Shown piece by piece: positions 23,433 to 32,450 of a stretch of 64,000 nucleotides of DNA. The first letter of the stretch is position 1; the number at the start of each line of letters is the position of its first letter. The DNA is from Helicobacter apodemus (GTDB taxonomy: Bacteria > Campylobacterota > Campylobacteria > Campylobacterales > Helicobacteraceae), in the NCBI RefSeq assembly GCF_000765745.2, contig NZ_JRPC02000005.1, positions 24,717-88,716 of the forward strand, read 5' to 3'. Under the pieces are notes generated by a model that was not told where the DNA came from, made no database searches, and saw nothing but the letters and a program-made list of their open reading frames with translations. A program made the position numbers and the translations under genes.

Positions 23433-26400
23433 CTAGTCTTTTCCTTTAGGGCTACTTTTGAGCTTAATCTCTTGGCGATCTTCAAACTCTGCCTTTTGCA
23501 CTTCGCCCAAAGGTGAGACTTGGTGTTTTTCAAAGGTTTCAAGATTTTGGATTCCTGTTCTGCCGCCTATTATTTTATATTCTGTTTCTATGCGTTCTTG
23601 ATTGTCTTCTTCATCATTTAAGGTTTTCTGCTTTTTCTTTTTTTCCTTAAGTGTAAATAGCTTACATTCATTTTCTGTCATTGTTTGGTAATCATTGTTG
23701 TGTTTTGCAACAATAATACGAGAACCATCTGTATCAAAACCTACAAAATAGCACAACTCCGCCTCTTTCATTTTCTTTTTCCGCACCTTAATTAAATCGT
23801 CTTTAAAAAGACTAAAGCAAAATTCATATTTAGTCTTATCCATTTCTATCCAATCCTTAATCACTCCGTCTTCATCTTCACCTGTGGCTACCGCTTTATT
23901 TGGCAGGATTCCAAGTGCAAAATCCATTGTATAAATGGGCACAGCATAGAATTTGCCTTTTTTGTCTTTAAAAATATCCACACGCACCATTGTTTCGTTT
24001 TTTACAATTTTATCACCAATAGCAATATCTTTTTGAGTATTATTAATCCTACGAATCTTGCCTAACTTTAGAGCCTTTCTAATGTTTTCCTCTCCCTTAA
24101 ATTCATCTTTGTATTTTGCCTTTGTGGCTTTTTCTTTGGTGATGTCCTCTTGTTCTTTTTTGGATTTTATTTTAAATCTTGCCACCCAATTATTGTTACC
24201 ATCTAAACAAATAGAACCAAATGTCTCCTTGTGCAAAGCTCCTCTCGCTCTTTTTCTAGGAGGCTTAGAGACAAATATTTTATTAATTTTTTCTTCAACT
24301 CTTTGCCTAAAATTCGCACAAGGCTCAAAAGGATTCCTTTGCCTTTTATATTCTTGCTCTGAAATTTGCTTAGCATAGAATTTTGCCCTATTTTGCTCTT
24401 GATTCTTTTTAAAATCTGCAAATGCCTTAATTGTCTTTGCATTAGTATAAGCAATAATCACTGCATCTACTGCGTGGTGGAGGTGATTGTTTCTATCTTT
24501 ATCACCCAAGCCCCAATAATGCCTAAGCATTGATGTGAGCTGTCCGCTTATCACCTCTAGATGATTCTTGCTGCCCTTTTCTCCTGCAATCGTTACTTCA
24601 TTTTCACGCAAATCTTCAAACTTTAGGCAATTATTCGTCCATTGACTTGCTAACCTTGCAATATAGCCTGTATCATTGATGTTGCGTGCAATAAAGCCAA
24701 GTTCTTTATCTTTAAAGTCCTTATTGCTGATTCTACGTTGCTTTTGTTTAGGGAGTTTTGCACTAAGGCTAAGAATCCTATCCCATTTCTCTTTATCGCT
24801 CCCAAAGGCTTCAAAAGGCGTTTTATTAAGCTTATTTTGATTTTCTTTAGCAAACACAAGCACCTTATTCATATAGCTATCATCAAAACTGCGTGAGTAG
24901 GGGTAAATATGATCCACTTGCAAGGCATTAGAATCAAAAAAATGCTTACTTGTGATTTTCTCTCCACTATAAACGCAACATTCCCCTTGCTCTATCCAAA
25001 GCTTCATCTTAAGAATATTTGCGCCATTAATGGGTAATCCTAGAATCTCACGTTGTTTTATCGCTTTTTGGTTTGCCTCAAAATGCTCTCTTTGCTCTTT
25101 TTCAATTTTCTTGCGTTCATCATAGTTTTTGCCTGCCTCACGCGTAAATTCTAAATGAATCTTATGCACATTTCCATATTTTCTTAAAAGTGCGTTGAGC
25201 ACCTTGCGATACTCGCTTAATGCTCTTGCAACGACTGGATTTGCCAAATAGGGTTCATACTCTTTTAGCGGGATTAAAAACTCGCCCTTTTGCTTATACT
25301 TTCTATGCTCTTGCAATCCTACCTTTTTCACCACCTCATCATAGCTCAACCCCTCACGCATAAAGGGTAGAATCTTATCAAGTGCTTTAAGGCTTAAATC
25401 AATATGCTTTGCAAAATTCAAATTGCTTAAGGCTTCTACTTGCTCCTTGCTTAATGCGGAATAGTTTTGCAATTTTTTAGCTAAATTTTCTTTGCTTTTA
25501 ATGAGGACAATATCGGTAGCGATTTTATCTAGCTCCTCACGAGGAAACTTGCTAAAGTCTCCACCCATTGCTTTTTTGAAAGCTTTAAGATTTTTTAGCT
25601 CAATAAACTTTGCCTTTTCAGCTTCTTGCATTCCTTTGGTATAATCAAGCTTAGAATCTTTAGCAAATAAAATTGACTCATTAAGTTTAAGGATTTTTCG
25701 CAATTCTTTATAACTCATCTCGCCTTTATCAAGCACAATTTTTAGAATCTCTTGAATCTTATCTTTTCCATAGGTTTCACCAATGCCAAGATTCTTACTT
25801 TTTTTCTCAAGGTTTTTTAGGGTGTTGATAATGCGTGTGAGAGCAACAAACTCCATAGCACTTAAGGAATCTTTGGGTGCGCGATTTTCATTTTCATAAA
25901 ACACACATTTGCCGACTTTATCTTCAAAACTTTTTAAATCCCTTTGGTAAAAGGCTGTTTCCAAAATTTGGGATTCAAAATTTTCGCTAAAAGTTGCCCC
26001 AAAGTCTTTTTGCTTTTTAAAAATAAACTCTAGCTCATCTTTTAACCATTCTTGTCGCATTGTGTGCTGATAATTGTTGGTTGTATTACGGATTCTTTGC
26101 CCTTTGTCCTGAAACTCTTTATAGAGGTATTTACCAACCAAAAAGATAGTTTTATTATTAGTTTCATCATTGGTTTTATTATTGGTTTGATAATTGGTTT
26201 GATATTTTTTAAGTAATGTTTCATTTTGATACAACGCCTTTAGCACTTTCTCTTGCTCTTTTTTAGAATCTCCATTTGTTGTAGTAGATTCTTTTTCTTG
26301 TGGGGCTTTTTCTGCTGCCTTTTTTGCTTTCTCCTCTGCTTCTAAATCGCGTTTTGCGTGTTTGTTCCCATAGCCACGATGCTTGGCAATGTGTAAAATC

Positions 26401-26765
26401 ACTCTTGCTAACTCTTTAGGCTCTAACTTTTGCTCCAAAGCAAGAGAGCGCAATTCATAGGGGCTTTTGGTATCTTTGGTTGTCTCATATGCCTTTGGTA
26501 ATTCCCCATCATTTGCAAAATAATCGCTTAAATTTAGCCCAAACTCTTTACAAAGCAATCTTTTAATCACATTAAGCCTAACTTTTCTCCGTGCTAATCT
26601 CCGTCTAACCCCTCGTGCTTCTCTGCGTGGTGCGGCAAGCGAATCACCATTTTGTGGATTCTCCGCTTTGGTAAAGATTCTCACCCCACAATCTTTTAGC
26701 TCCTCTCCCTCTACATAAGCCCAACCAATGCTCGTAATGCCTATATCAAAACCAAGAATCCTCAT
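23433..26765 (-). CDS. cas9: CRISPR-associated endonuclease Cas9, type II-C
   Basis: An 1110-aa RNA-guided DNA nuclease. RuvC-I has Asp7 (ILGFDIGITSIGW), the arginine-rich bridge helix is at about 47-70, RuvC-II has Glu539 (HLEFTREAG), the HNH domain has Asp618-His619 (LQVDHIYPYSRSFDDS), and RuvC-III has His764 and Asp767 (HLHHAVDAVII). All catalytic residues are present, so it should be active. It is about 125 residues longer than C. jejuni Cas9 (984 aa); part of the extra length is a hydrophilic insert at about residues 140-210 in the REC lobe containing Asn-Thr repeats. The RBS AAAGGAGG is strong. PAM cannot be read from the sequence. Confidence 0.98.
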   Translation of the reverse strand: MRILGFDIGITSIGWAYVEGEELKDCGVRIFTKAENPQNGDSLAAPRREARGVRRRLARRKVRLNVIKRLLCKEFGLNLSDYFANDGELPKAYETTKDTKSPYELRSLALEQKLEPKELARVILHIAKHRGYGNKHAKRDLEAEEKAKKAAEKAPQEKESTTTNGDSKKEQEKVLKALYQNETLLKKYQTNYQTNNKTNDETNNKTIFLVGKYLYKEFQDKGQRIRNTTNNYQHTMRQEWLKDELEFIFKKQKDFGATFSENFESQILETAFYQRDLKSFEDKVGKCVFYENENRAPKDSLSAMEFVALTRIINTLKNLEKKSKNLGIGETYGKDKIQEILKIVLDKGEMSYKELRKILKLNESILFAKDSKLDYTKGMQEAEKAKFIELKNLKAFKKAMGGDFSKFPREELDKIATDIVLIKSKENLAKKLQNYSALSKEQVEALSNLNFAKHIDLSLKALDKILPFMREGLSYDEVVKKVGLQEHRKYKQKGEFLIPLKEYEPYLANPVVARALSEYRKVLNALLRKYGNVHKIHLEFTREAGKNYDERKKIEKEQREHFEANQKAIKQREILGLPINGANILKMKLWIEQGECCVYSGEKITSKHFFDSNALQVDHIYPYSRSFDDSYMNKVLVFAKENQNKLNKTPFEAFGSDKEKWDRILSLSAKLPKQKQRRISNKDFKDKELGFIARNINDTGYIARLASQWTNNCLKFEDLRENEVTIAGEKGSKNHLEVISGQLTSMLRHYWGLGDKDRNNHLHHAVDAVIIAYTNAKTIKAFADFKKNQEQNRAKFYAKQISEQEYKRQRNPFEPCANFRQRVEEKINKIFVSKPPRKRARGALHKETFGSICLDGNNNWVARFKIKSKKEQEDITKEKATKAKYKDEFKGEENIRKALKLGKIRRINNTQKDIAIGDKIVKNETMVRVDIFKDKKGKFYAVPIYTMDFALGILPNKAVATGEDEDGVIKDWIEMDKTKYEFCFSLFKDDLIKVRKKKMKEAELCYFVGFDTDGSRIIVAKHNNDYQTMTENECKLFTLKEKKKKQKTLNDEEDNQERIETEYKIIGGRTGIQNLETFEKHQVSPLGEVQKAEFEDRQEIKLKSSPKGKD
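26148..26207 (-). repeat. Degenerate tandem repeat in the cas9 REC region
   Basis: About five imperfect 12-bp units encode Tyr-Gln-Thr-Asn, Asn-Lys-Thr-Asn and Asp-Glu-Thr-Asn-type tetrapeptides (residues 187-206). Units are multiples of three, so copy-number change would alter Cas9 length without frameshift. Confidence 0.7.
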
Positions 26766-26897
26766 CTACAAACCTCCTTTTAAACTAAATTCATCAATAA
26801 TACAATAAATACCATTAATAATAACTCTTCATTTTCCTATTAAACCTACTCTAACCCTAAATATCAACAACCCTTACAAAAATCAATAAAAGTGAAT

Positions 26898-28115
26898 TTA
26901 TTCCCTTGCTTTGCCCGCTATTATAAACCGCAAAGCATTAAGCTTTATAAACCCTGCCGCATCCTTTTGGTTATAGACAGAATCCTCTTCAAAAGTGCTA
27001 TAAGCCGTATTAAAAAGTGATTGCTTAGATTTCCTGCCAAGAATAGTTACATTCCCCTTATAAAGCTCTAATCGCACTTCCCCCTCTACCTTTTGTTGTG
27101 TTTTATCAATCAAGGCTTGCAGAGCTTCCCTCTCGGGACTAAACCAATATCCATTATAAATCAGACTCGCATATTTTGGCATTATTTCATCTTTCAAATG
27201 CGCTTCTTCTCTATCAAGACAAAGGGATTCCATAGCACGATGTGCTTTAAGGTAAATAGTCCCCCCCGGCGTCTCATAACAACCTCTAGACTTCATACCT
27301 ACATAGCGATTTTCGACTAAATCTAACCTCCCTATACCATTATTGCCTCCTAATTCATTAAGTTTAGCCCAAAAATTTGCTGGACTTAAAGCCTCTCCAT
27401 CAATAGCCACTCCATCTCCATTTTTAAAGCTAATAGTAATAATAGTTGGGGTATCGGGTGCATCTTTTGGTGAAACACTCCAACGCCACATATCTTCATT
27501 AGGTGCGACATTAGGATCTTCTAAGATTTGCCCCTCATAACTAATATGCAATAAATTTGCGTCCATTGAATATGGGGATTGATTTTGTTTCTTTTCTATA
27601 GGAATCCCTGCAGATTCCGCATAAGCAAGTAATTTCTCACGACTATTTAAATCCCATTCTCTCCAAGGAGCGATAATCTTAATATCTGGCTTCAAAGCAT
27701 AAGCCCCAACCTCAAAACGCACTTGATCATTTCCCTTGCCTGTCGCTCCGTGTGCAATAGCATCCGCTCCTACTTTTGTAGCGATTTCTACCAATCTCTT
27801 AGCTATCAATGGACGCGCAATGCTTGTCCCTAAGAGATATTCACCCTCATAAATAGTATTTGCTCGAAACATAGGGAATACAAAATCCCTAATAAACTCT
27901 TCTCTCAAATCCTCAATAAAGATATTTTCGCTCTTGATTCCTAGCTTCTCTGCCTTTGCTCTTGCGGGTTCTACTTCTTCACCTTGTCCAATATCAGCAG
28001 TAAAGGTTACCACCTCACAATGATAATTATCCCCAAGCCATTTTAAAATCACACTCGTATCAAGTCCGCCACTATAAGCAAGAACTACTTTATTAACCGA
28101 TTGCTTCATTTTCAC
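26898..28115 (-). CDS. argG: Argininosuccinate synthase
   Basis: A 405-aa enzyme joining citrulline and aspartate with ATP in arginine synthesis. The N-terminal ATP-pyrophosphatase loop is [10 protein letters not shown] (about residues 13-22); [12 protein letters not shown] and [11 protein letters not shown] are family landmarks. A run of seven C at 27261-27267 (minus strand Gly-Gly codons) lies within the frame but is probably not switchable. RBS AAGGAG precedes the start. The gene stands alone between cas9 and the divergent S4 gene. Confidence 0.96.
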   Translation of the reverse strand: MKMKQSVNKVVLAYSGGLDTSVILKWLGDNYHCEVVTFTADIGQGEEVEPARAKAEKLGIKSENIFIEDLREEFIRDFVFPMFRANTIYEGEYLLGTSIARPLIAKRLVEIATKVGADAIAHGATGKGNDQVRFEVGAYALKPDIKIIAPWREWDLNSREKLLAYAESAGIPIEKKQNQSPYSMDANLLHISYEGQILEDPNVAPNEDMWRWSVSPKDAPDTPTIITISFKNGDGVAIDGEALSPANFWAKLNELGGNNGIGRLDLVENRYVGMKSRGCYETPGGTIYLKAHRAMESLCLDREEAHLKDEIMPKYASLIYNGYWFSPEREALQALIDKTQQKVEGEVRLELYKGNVTILGRKSKQSLFNTAYSTFEEDSVYNQKDAAGFIKLNALRFIIAGKARE

Positions 28116-28196
28116 TCCTTAAAAGTTTTCATAATTATATCACGAACGATAAATTAATATTCTTTTGGCTACAATTATACAAAAACAAGGAGATAG

Positions 28197-28454
28197 ATGC
28201 GGATTGACAAATTCCTCAATGCGGTAAATATAACAAAACGACGCACCATTGCTCAAGATATGATAGACAATAAAGTTATAAAAATAGCTGGAATCCCTGT
28301 TAAAGCAAGTCGCAATGTGAAAGTTGGAGATATTATTGAAATTGCCTATCTAGAAAAATCAAGATTTTTTGAAGTGTTGCAAATCCCCTCCCAAAAAACT
28401 ATTAAAAAAGAAGAATCTTCTCTTTATTATAAAGAGATTCAAAAACCAAATTAA
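28197..28454 (+). CDS. S4-domain RNA-binding protein (RqcP/HslR-like)
   Basis: An 85-aa protein made mostly of one S4 domain (RIDKFLNAVNITKRRTIAQ, VKVGDIIEI). Small S4 proteins bind rRNA or tRNA at the ribosome; RqcP and HslR handle stalled 50S subunits. AAGGAG 6 bases before the ATG supports the start. It begins a co-directional run with the next two genes. Confidence 0.85.
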   Translation: MRIDKFLNAVNITKRRTIAQDMIDNKVIKIAGIPVKASRNVKVGDIIEIAYLEKSRFFEVLQIPSQKTIKKEESSLYYKEIQKPN

Positions 28455-28463
28455 GGAAAAATT

Positions 28464-29018
28464 ATGTTTTATTGTGCGGGAGATATAGAGACTTTCTCAT
28501 TTGCAAAACCCATTGGCATAGGATTAATACAAAGTAGCATTCAGCTAACTTATTCTATTTATAAGGATAAACCTAATGAAATTATTTTTATTGGAACTTG
28601 TGGTTGTTATGATGATTCTAAAAGCCTTTTAGAGGTTTTTGAATCTAAAAGTGCTAGTAACATCGAACTATCCTTTTTGCAACAACAATCTTATACGCCT
28701 TTAGACAACTGCATTACCCTAGAAAGTGTTTCACATGAAACACTATCACAATCAACCCCCCATAAAATCATCAACTCTAGCAACTACATTAGCACAGATA
28801 ATCAGCTAACAAAAAATCTACTAAAATTTGGAATTGCTTATGAAAATATGGAGTTTTTTAGTATCTTACAGGTAGCAAAGTATTTTAATTTACCCGCTCT
28901 TGGAATATTTTGCTCTACTAATCACATTCATAAAGAATCGCATCAAGAATTTCTGGCTAATCATAAAATAGCCGTGAAAAAAATAGAATCCTATGTTAAA
29001 GACAGACAAAATGGATAA
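28464..29018 (+). CDS. Nucleoside phosphorylase-like protein
   Basis: A 184-aa protein resembling a shortened purine-nucleoside phosphorylase/MTA-SAH nucleosidase fold: [10 protein letters not shown] looks like the phosphate/base loop and [20 protein letters not shown] like the ribose-binding glutamate segment, ending in a [10 protein letters not shown] strand. Epsilonproteobacteria carry such a protein beside rlmN. Whether it is catalytic is unclear because it is about 50 residues shorter than true enzymes. Confidence 0.6.
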   Translation: MFYCAGDIETFSFAKPIGIGLIQSSIQLTYSIYKDKPNEIIFIGTCGCYDDSKSLLEVFESKSASNIELSFLQQQSYTPLDNCITLESVSHETLSQSTPHKIINSSNYISTDNQLTKNLLKFGIAYENMEFFSILQVAKYFNLPALGIFCSTNHIHKESHQEFLANHKIAVKKIESYVKDRQNG

Positions 29019-30066
29019 ACTCTATATTTTTAACTACACTTTAGAAGAACTTGCAAAATCCCTCAAAGAGCATTTTCCCGCATTTAGAGCCAAACAAATT
29101 TACCACTGGCTCTATGTGCATTATGAAAGCCACTTTGAAAATATGGTTAATCTACCCAAAGACTTAAGAGAGTTTCTAGCACAAAACTATACAAGCACAT
29201 CTACAGCCTTATTAAAAAAGGAAGAAAGTAAAGATGGGAGCATCAAATACCTCTTTAAAACCTATGATAATCATAGCTATGAATCGGTGCTAATAAGAAT
29301 GAAAGAGGATAAATTTACGCTTTGTCTTTCCTCACAAATTGGTTGCAAAGTGGGCTGTAGCTTTTGTCTCACTGCTAAAGGAGGATTTGTCCGTAACCTA
29401 GAAGCAGGAGAAATGGTTTATCAAGTTTTTGCTATCAAAAAAGACCAAAACATTCCACCCAACAAGGCTATTAATATTGTTTATATGGGTATGGGGGAAC
29501 CTTTAGATAATTTAGAAAATACTGCAAAATGTATCCGAATATTATCCGAGCTTGATGGCTTAAATATCTCACCGCGTCGTCAAACTCTCTCTACTAGCGG
29601 AATCGCACCAAAAATCAAAAAATTAGGGACTCTCAATCTAGGAATCCAACTTGCAATTTCTTTACACGCTGTTGATGATGATTTACGCACAGAGCTTATG
29701 CCTATCAATAAAGCCTATAATATCCAATCTATCATTCAAGAAATCTCAAACTTCCCTCTTGATAGCAGAAAACGCATAATGTTTGAATACCTCATAATTG
29801 ATAGTCTCAATGATGATTTAAAAAGTGCGAAAAAACTCGTAGCCTTGCTTAATAAAATCAAGGCTAAGGTCAATCTCATTTATTTCAATCCTCATCAAGG
29901 AAGCCCCTATAAAAGACCCAGCAAAGAAAAAGTAGAAGCCTTTAGAGAATATCTCCTCCAAAAGGGACTTTTATGCACCATTAGAGAATCCAAAGGCTTA
30001 GATATAAGTGCTGCTTGTGGGCAACTTAGAGAAAAAGTGCAAGAGCAAATAGAAGTCAAGGTATAG
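29011..30066 (+). CDS. rlmN: Dual-specificity 23S rRNA/tRNA adenine-C2 methyltransferase RlmN
   Basis: About 351 aa. A radical SAM enzyme that methylates A2503 of 23S rRNA and A37 of some tRNAs. The cluster motif is [15 protein letters not shown], with MGMGEPLDN and the C-terminal resolving-cysteine region [10 protein letters not shown] prefer the ATG at 29011 (MDKLYIF); an in-frame ATG at 28993 would add six residues. Either start overlaps the previous gene. Confidence 0.93.
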   Translation: MDKLYIFNYTLEELAKSLKEHFPAFRAKQIYHWLYVHYESHFENMVNLPKDLREFLAQNYTSTSTALLKKEESKDGSIKYLFKTYDNHSYESVLIRMKEDKFTLCLSSQIGCKVGCSFCLTAKGGFVRNLEAGEMVYQVFAIKKDQNIPPNKAINIVYMGMGEPLDNLENTAKCIRILSELDGLNISPRRQTLSTSGIAPKIKKLGTLNLGIQLAISLHAVDDDLRTELMPINKAYNIQSIIQEISNFPLDSRKRIMFEYLIIDSLNDDLKSAKKLVALLNKIKAKVNLIYFNPHQGSPYKRPSKEKVEAFREYLLQKGLLCTIRESKGLDISAACGQLREKVQEQIEVKV

Positions 30067-30071
30067 ACAAA

Positions 30072-30164
30072 ATGAGTAGCTTAGATATTATTTTGGTGAT
30101 TTTTCTAACTTTTGTCTTTATCGTAGGAATGGGAACCTTTTTGTATTATGCTTATAAAAAATAA
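30072..30164 (+). CDS. 30-aa single-pass membrane peptide
   Basis: The frame starts 3 bases after the rlmN stop and encodes one hydrophobic helix (IILVIFLTFVFIVGMGTFLYY) flanked by MSSLD and AYKK, a positive-inside pattern. It is a credible small membrane protein translated with rlmN. No family is recognised; CcoS-like or CcoQ-like peptides are similar only in size. Confidence 0.5.
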   Translation: MSSLDIILVIFLTFVFIVGMGTFLYYAYKK

Positions 30165-30469
30165 GCCCTTATAATTATTAAAGAAGCCAATGCATAAACA
30201 ATAAGCTATCTAACACTTCATACCGCTTAAATACTAATCTAATTAAATACTAATCTAATCCTAATTTTTGGGCTTCCACCTATGTTAAAAAAGGCACAAG
30301 ACGAATTTAGGCTACTTAAAATAATTGCATTGCTCAATTTATAGAATATATTTAGCATCAAGCCTATTACTTTTTATCTATTTCTACGCTATGACAAACA
30401 ATTGCTTAGATTCCCTGCACAATATTATTTTCATATTACAACAAGCCTTATGATAAACCCTTATAAATT
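30165..30469. other. Intergenic, no gene seen
   Basis: AT-rich sequence with stops in all frames and no convincing terminator, RNA gene or repeat. It begins the accessory region between rlmN and the outer-membrane protein gene. Confidence 0.5.
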
Positions 30470-30607
30470 CTAAAAATCCCCATACAAATAAGAAAAAACT
30501 ATAAAGAGCATAAAAGCTATCACCACTAATACAAACAAACACAAATAATCTTTATTTTTGCATAGCATAAAGGATTCTATAAGGCTACCAATAAGGCTTT
30601 CTAACAT
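30470..30607 (-). CDS. 45-aa single-pass membrane protein, possible
   Basis: MLESLIGSLIESFMLCKNKD leads into a strongly hydrophobic helix (LFVLVVIAFMLFIVFSYLY). Its ATG overlaps the stop of an upstream frame as TAATG. That upstream frame (about 30607-30690, ending NSGVGIHGWRW) lacks its own ATG. The arrangement resembles a small exported peptide followed by a membrane partner. Function unknown. Confidence 0.4.
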   Translation of the reverse strand: MLESLIGSLIESFMLCKNKDYLCLFVLVVIAFMLFIVFSYLYGDF

Positions 30608-30700
30608 TACCAACGCCAACCGTGTATTCCAACTCCACTATTAATTGGATGTCTTTCATTAAAAGCACCCAATAGTATATCTAATCCCCCACATTACACC

Positions 30701-30826
30701 TTACTTTATCCCCCAAGCTACAATAGGTGCGATTCTATCTTGTTGCATTCTTTCCACAGCTTCATTAACATTGGCTACACCAATAAATCCTAAAGCAAAA
30801 ACTGCAGTTAAAAACACTTTTTTCAT
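30701..30826 (-). CDS. 41-aa Sec-exported peptide, possible, perhaps truncated
   Basis: MKKVFLTAVFALGFIGVANV is a good signal peptide, followed by NEAVERMQQDRIAPIVAWGIK and a stop. AAAGAAG precedes the ATG. A coding-like frame resumes about 12 bases later in another frame (ending GVGIHGWRW at 30607), so the original protein may have been about 75 aa and is now frameshifted. No family is recognised. Confidence 0.45.
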   Translation of the reverse strand: MKKVFLTAVFALGFIGVANVNEAVERMQQDRIAPIVAWGIK

Positions 30827-31013
30827 TGAATCTTCTTTAAAAATATTTTGTTAGGCTTCAAACTCTAATATGCACTAACTTAAAAAGTATTAAAATAAAA
30901 ATTTTTCTTAAAAGCCTTAAGATTCTTCTTATAGGCTTGTTTATTTTTTGTTACAAGAAAATAAATGGAACACCCTTTGCTTATAATTTCTACAATACTT
31001 CAAAGGGGCGATA

Positions 31014-31868
31014 ATGAAAAAGATCTTTCTTATACTTTTAGCAATATCTAGCTATCTTTTGGCAAGTGATGAATTAAACATTGATAATCTTTTCAAAAAA
31101 CAATTAGGATTAAGGAGCATTACAAACTTTTCTTTGCTTAGCACAGGCAATGCAAATTCCTATGCCCTCTATCCCACCCTTTCAATCCAAGGAGATACAA
31201 CGATATGGAAAGATACTAAGCAAATCTCCCTCAATCAAACCTTTATTTACACCTTGACACCAAAATTTGATGTTTTAATATCTGGTGGAGGAAGTTACGC
31301 AAGGAAAGAATACACAAATGCTTTCAATAGCAATTTTTCAAACGAAAATAATTTAAGCTTTGATTCCCTATGGCTTGGATTAATTTATACTTTTGATAGT
31401 GTTGCAGATTTTGTGCCACAAGTTAAATTTCAAAGTGCAGTAATACAGAGAGAAACAGCCATAGAACACACAAAAAATTTCTATTTAAAATCCCAAAATT
31501 TAGAGATGGCTCTAAGAGGATATAGCGACCCTGTAGTGTATTCTGCCTATGCAGGAGTTGGATACAATCAAGGTAGAAAGTTTAAAATGGGCAAGATTGA
31601 TTATGGGAATAGCATTTATATCGGTGGGAATCTCTCTATTATCTTAAGCCCAAAAATCACTTTAGATTTAGGAGTAGAACAAAGATTCCAAACAGAGAGG
31701 AAGATTAATGAAAATCAAAGTTCGGAATTGCGTTCTATCCCTACCCTTTCTTTAGGTTCCACCTATAGCCTAAATGCTACAACAGCGATTTCTGTTAGTG
31801 GTAGCTTTGGGGGAAGTTCTGCTGCACCTGATGCGATTTTTGGCTTCAGCCTATGGAAAAAATTTTAA
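31014..31868 (+). CDS. Outer-membrane beta-barrel protein
   Basis: A 284-aa protein with a signal peptide (MKKIFLILLAISSYLLA) and then alternating amphipathic strands throughout, ending in WKKF with the terminal Phe expected of BAM substrates. Predicted 10-14 strands. It looks like the Phenol_MetA_deg-type barrels that often sit beside C39-like peptidases, a group that includes export pores such as FapF; that likeness is by pattern, not by a search. AAGGGG lies before the ATG. It is followed by the VVGG protein, the Cj0814-like protein and the C39 peptidase, and a decayed paralogue lies at 34488. Confidence 0.75.
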   Translation: MKKIFLILLAISSYLLASDELNIDNLFKKQLGLRSITNFSLLSTGNANSYALYPTLSIQGDTTIWKDTKQISLNQTFIYTLTPKFDVLISGGGSYARKEYTNAFNSNFSNENNLSFDSLWLGLIYTFDSVADFVPQVKFQSAVIQRETAIEHTKNFYLKSQNLEMALRGYSDPVVYSAYAGVGYNQGRKFKMGKIDYGNSIYIGGNLSIILSPKITLDLGVEQRFQTERKINENQSSELRSIPTLSLGSTYSLNATTAISVSGSFGGSSAAPDAIFGFSLWKKF

Positions 31869-31993
31869 AAATAACCCTTAACAAAAGGTAACGACATAAA
31901 GACTTTTAACATAATAAACTCAAAGAAAAGAGCTTTTTAGATTGGTTCCATTATAGTGAGATTCAATCTTAATAATTTCAAAGGAGATTCAAA

Positions 31994-32425
31994 ATGAAAA
32001 AACTTTTCAATGTAATGGCTATTCTAAGCTTCCTTTCTATAGTTGCTTTTGCAGAGGATTTTTTAGCAAAAGTTACTAAGGGAGCGTTAAGTGATTCTGA
32101 TAAAGGGGTGAGACTTTTAAGTATAGAAGAGGAAGGAAAAGTTGTTGGAGGGTATAGATTTATTAGGTATTCAAAATATGATCATTATGGATATGGTAGA
32201 TCGTATGCATTTGTTGTAACAAGTGGTTCAAATACTTATGAAAGTGCATACGATGTATCTAGAGAATTTGGATTCAATGGCTTTATTGTCGCCAAATATA
32301 GATATATGAGTGGGCAAAAACAATATTATTTAACTTATGCTACTCCTGATGGTAAAACACATGAGTTTTGGCAACATTATGGTAATGCACAAGAAGTGTT
32401 AAGACAATTTAAAGCTATATATTAA
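31994..32425 (+). CDS. Sec-exported protein with internal double-glycine motif
   Basis: A 143-aa protein with a signal peptide cleaved near residue 20 (AFA/ED), a 30-residue leader and the motif LLSIEEEGKVVGG with Gly52-Gly53. This matches the LSxEExxxVxGG pattern cut by C39 peptidases. The remaining 90 residues (starting YRFIRYSKYDHYGYG) are very rich in Tyr and Gly, with no cysteine. The C39-like peptidase at 33838 would meet it in the periplasm. No known family is recognised. It may be an extracellular or surface polypeptide matured by two cleavages. Confidence 0.6.
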   Translation: MKKLFNVMAILSFLSIVAFAEDFLAKVTKGALSDSDKGVRLLSIEEEGKVVGGYRFIRYSKYDHYGYGRSYAFVVTSGSNTYESAYDVSREFGFNGFIVAKYRYMSGQKQYYLTYATPDGKTHEFWQHYGNAQEVLRQFKAIY

Positions 32426-32450
32426 TCATTTAAGGATAAAGGAGGAAAAA

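Noticed and set aside
27261..27267. C7 run inside argG as a phase-variable tract
   Set aside because: It encodes conserved Gly residues of an enzyme of arginine synthesis and is at the lower length limit for slippage.
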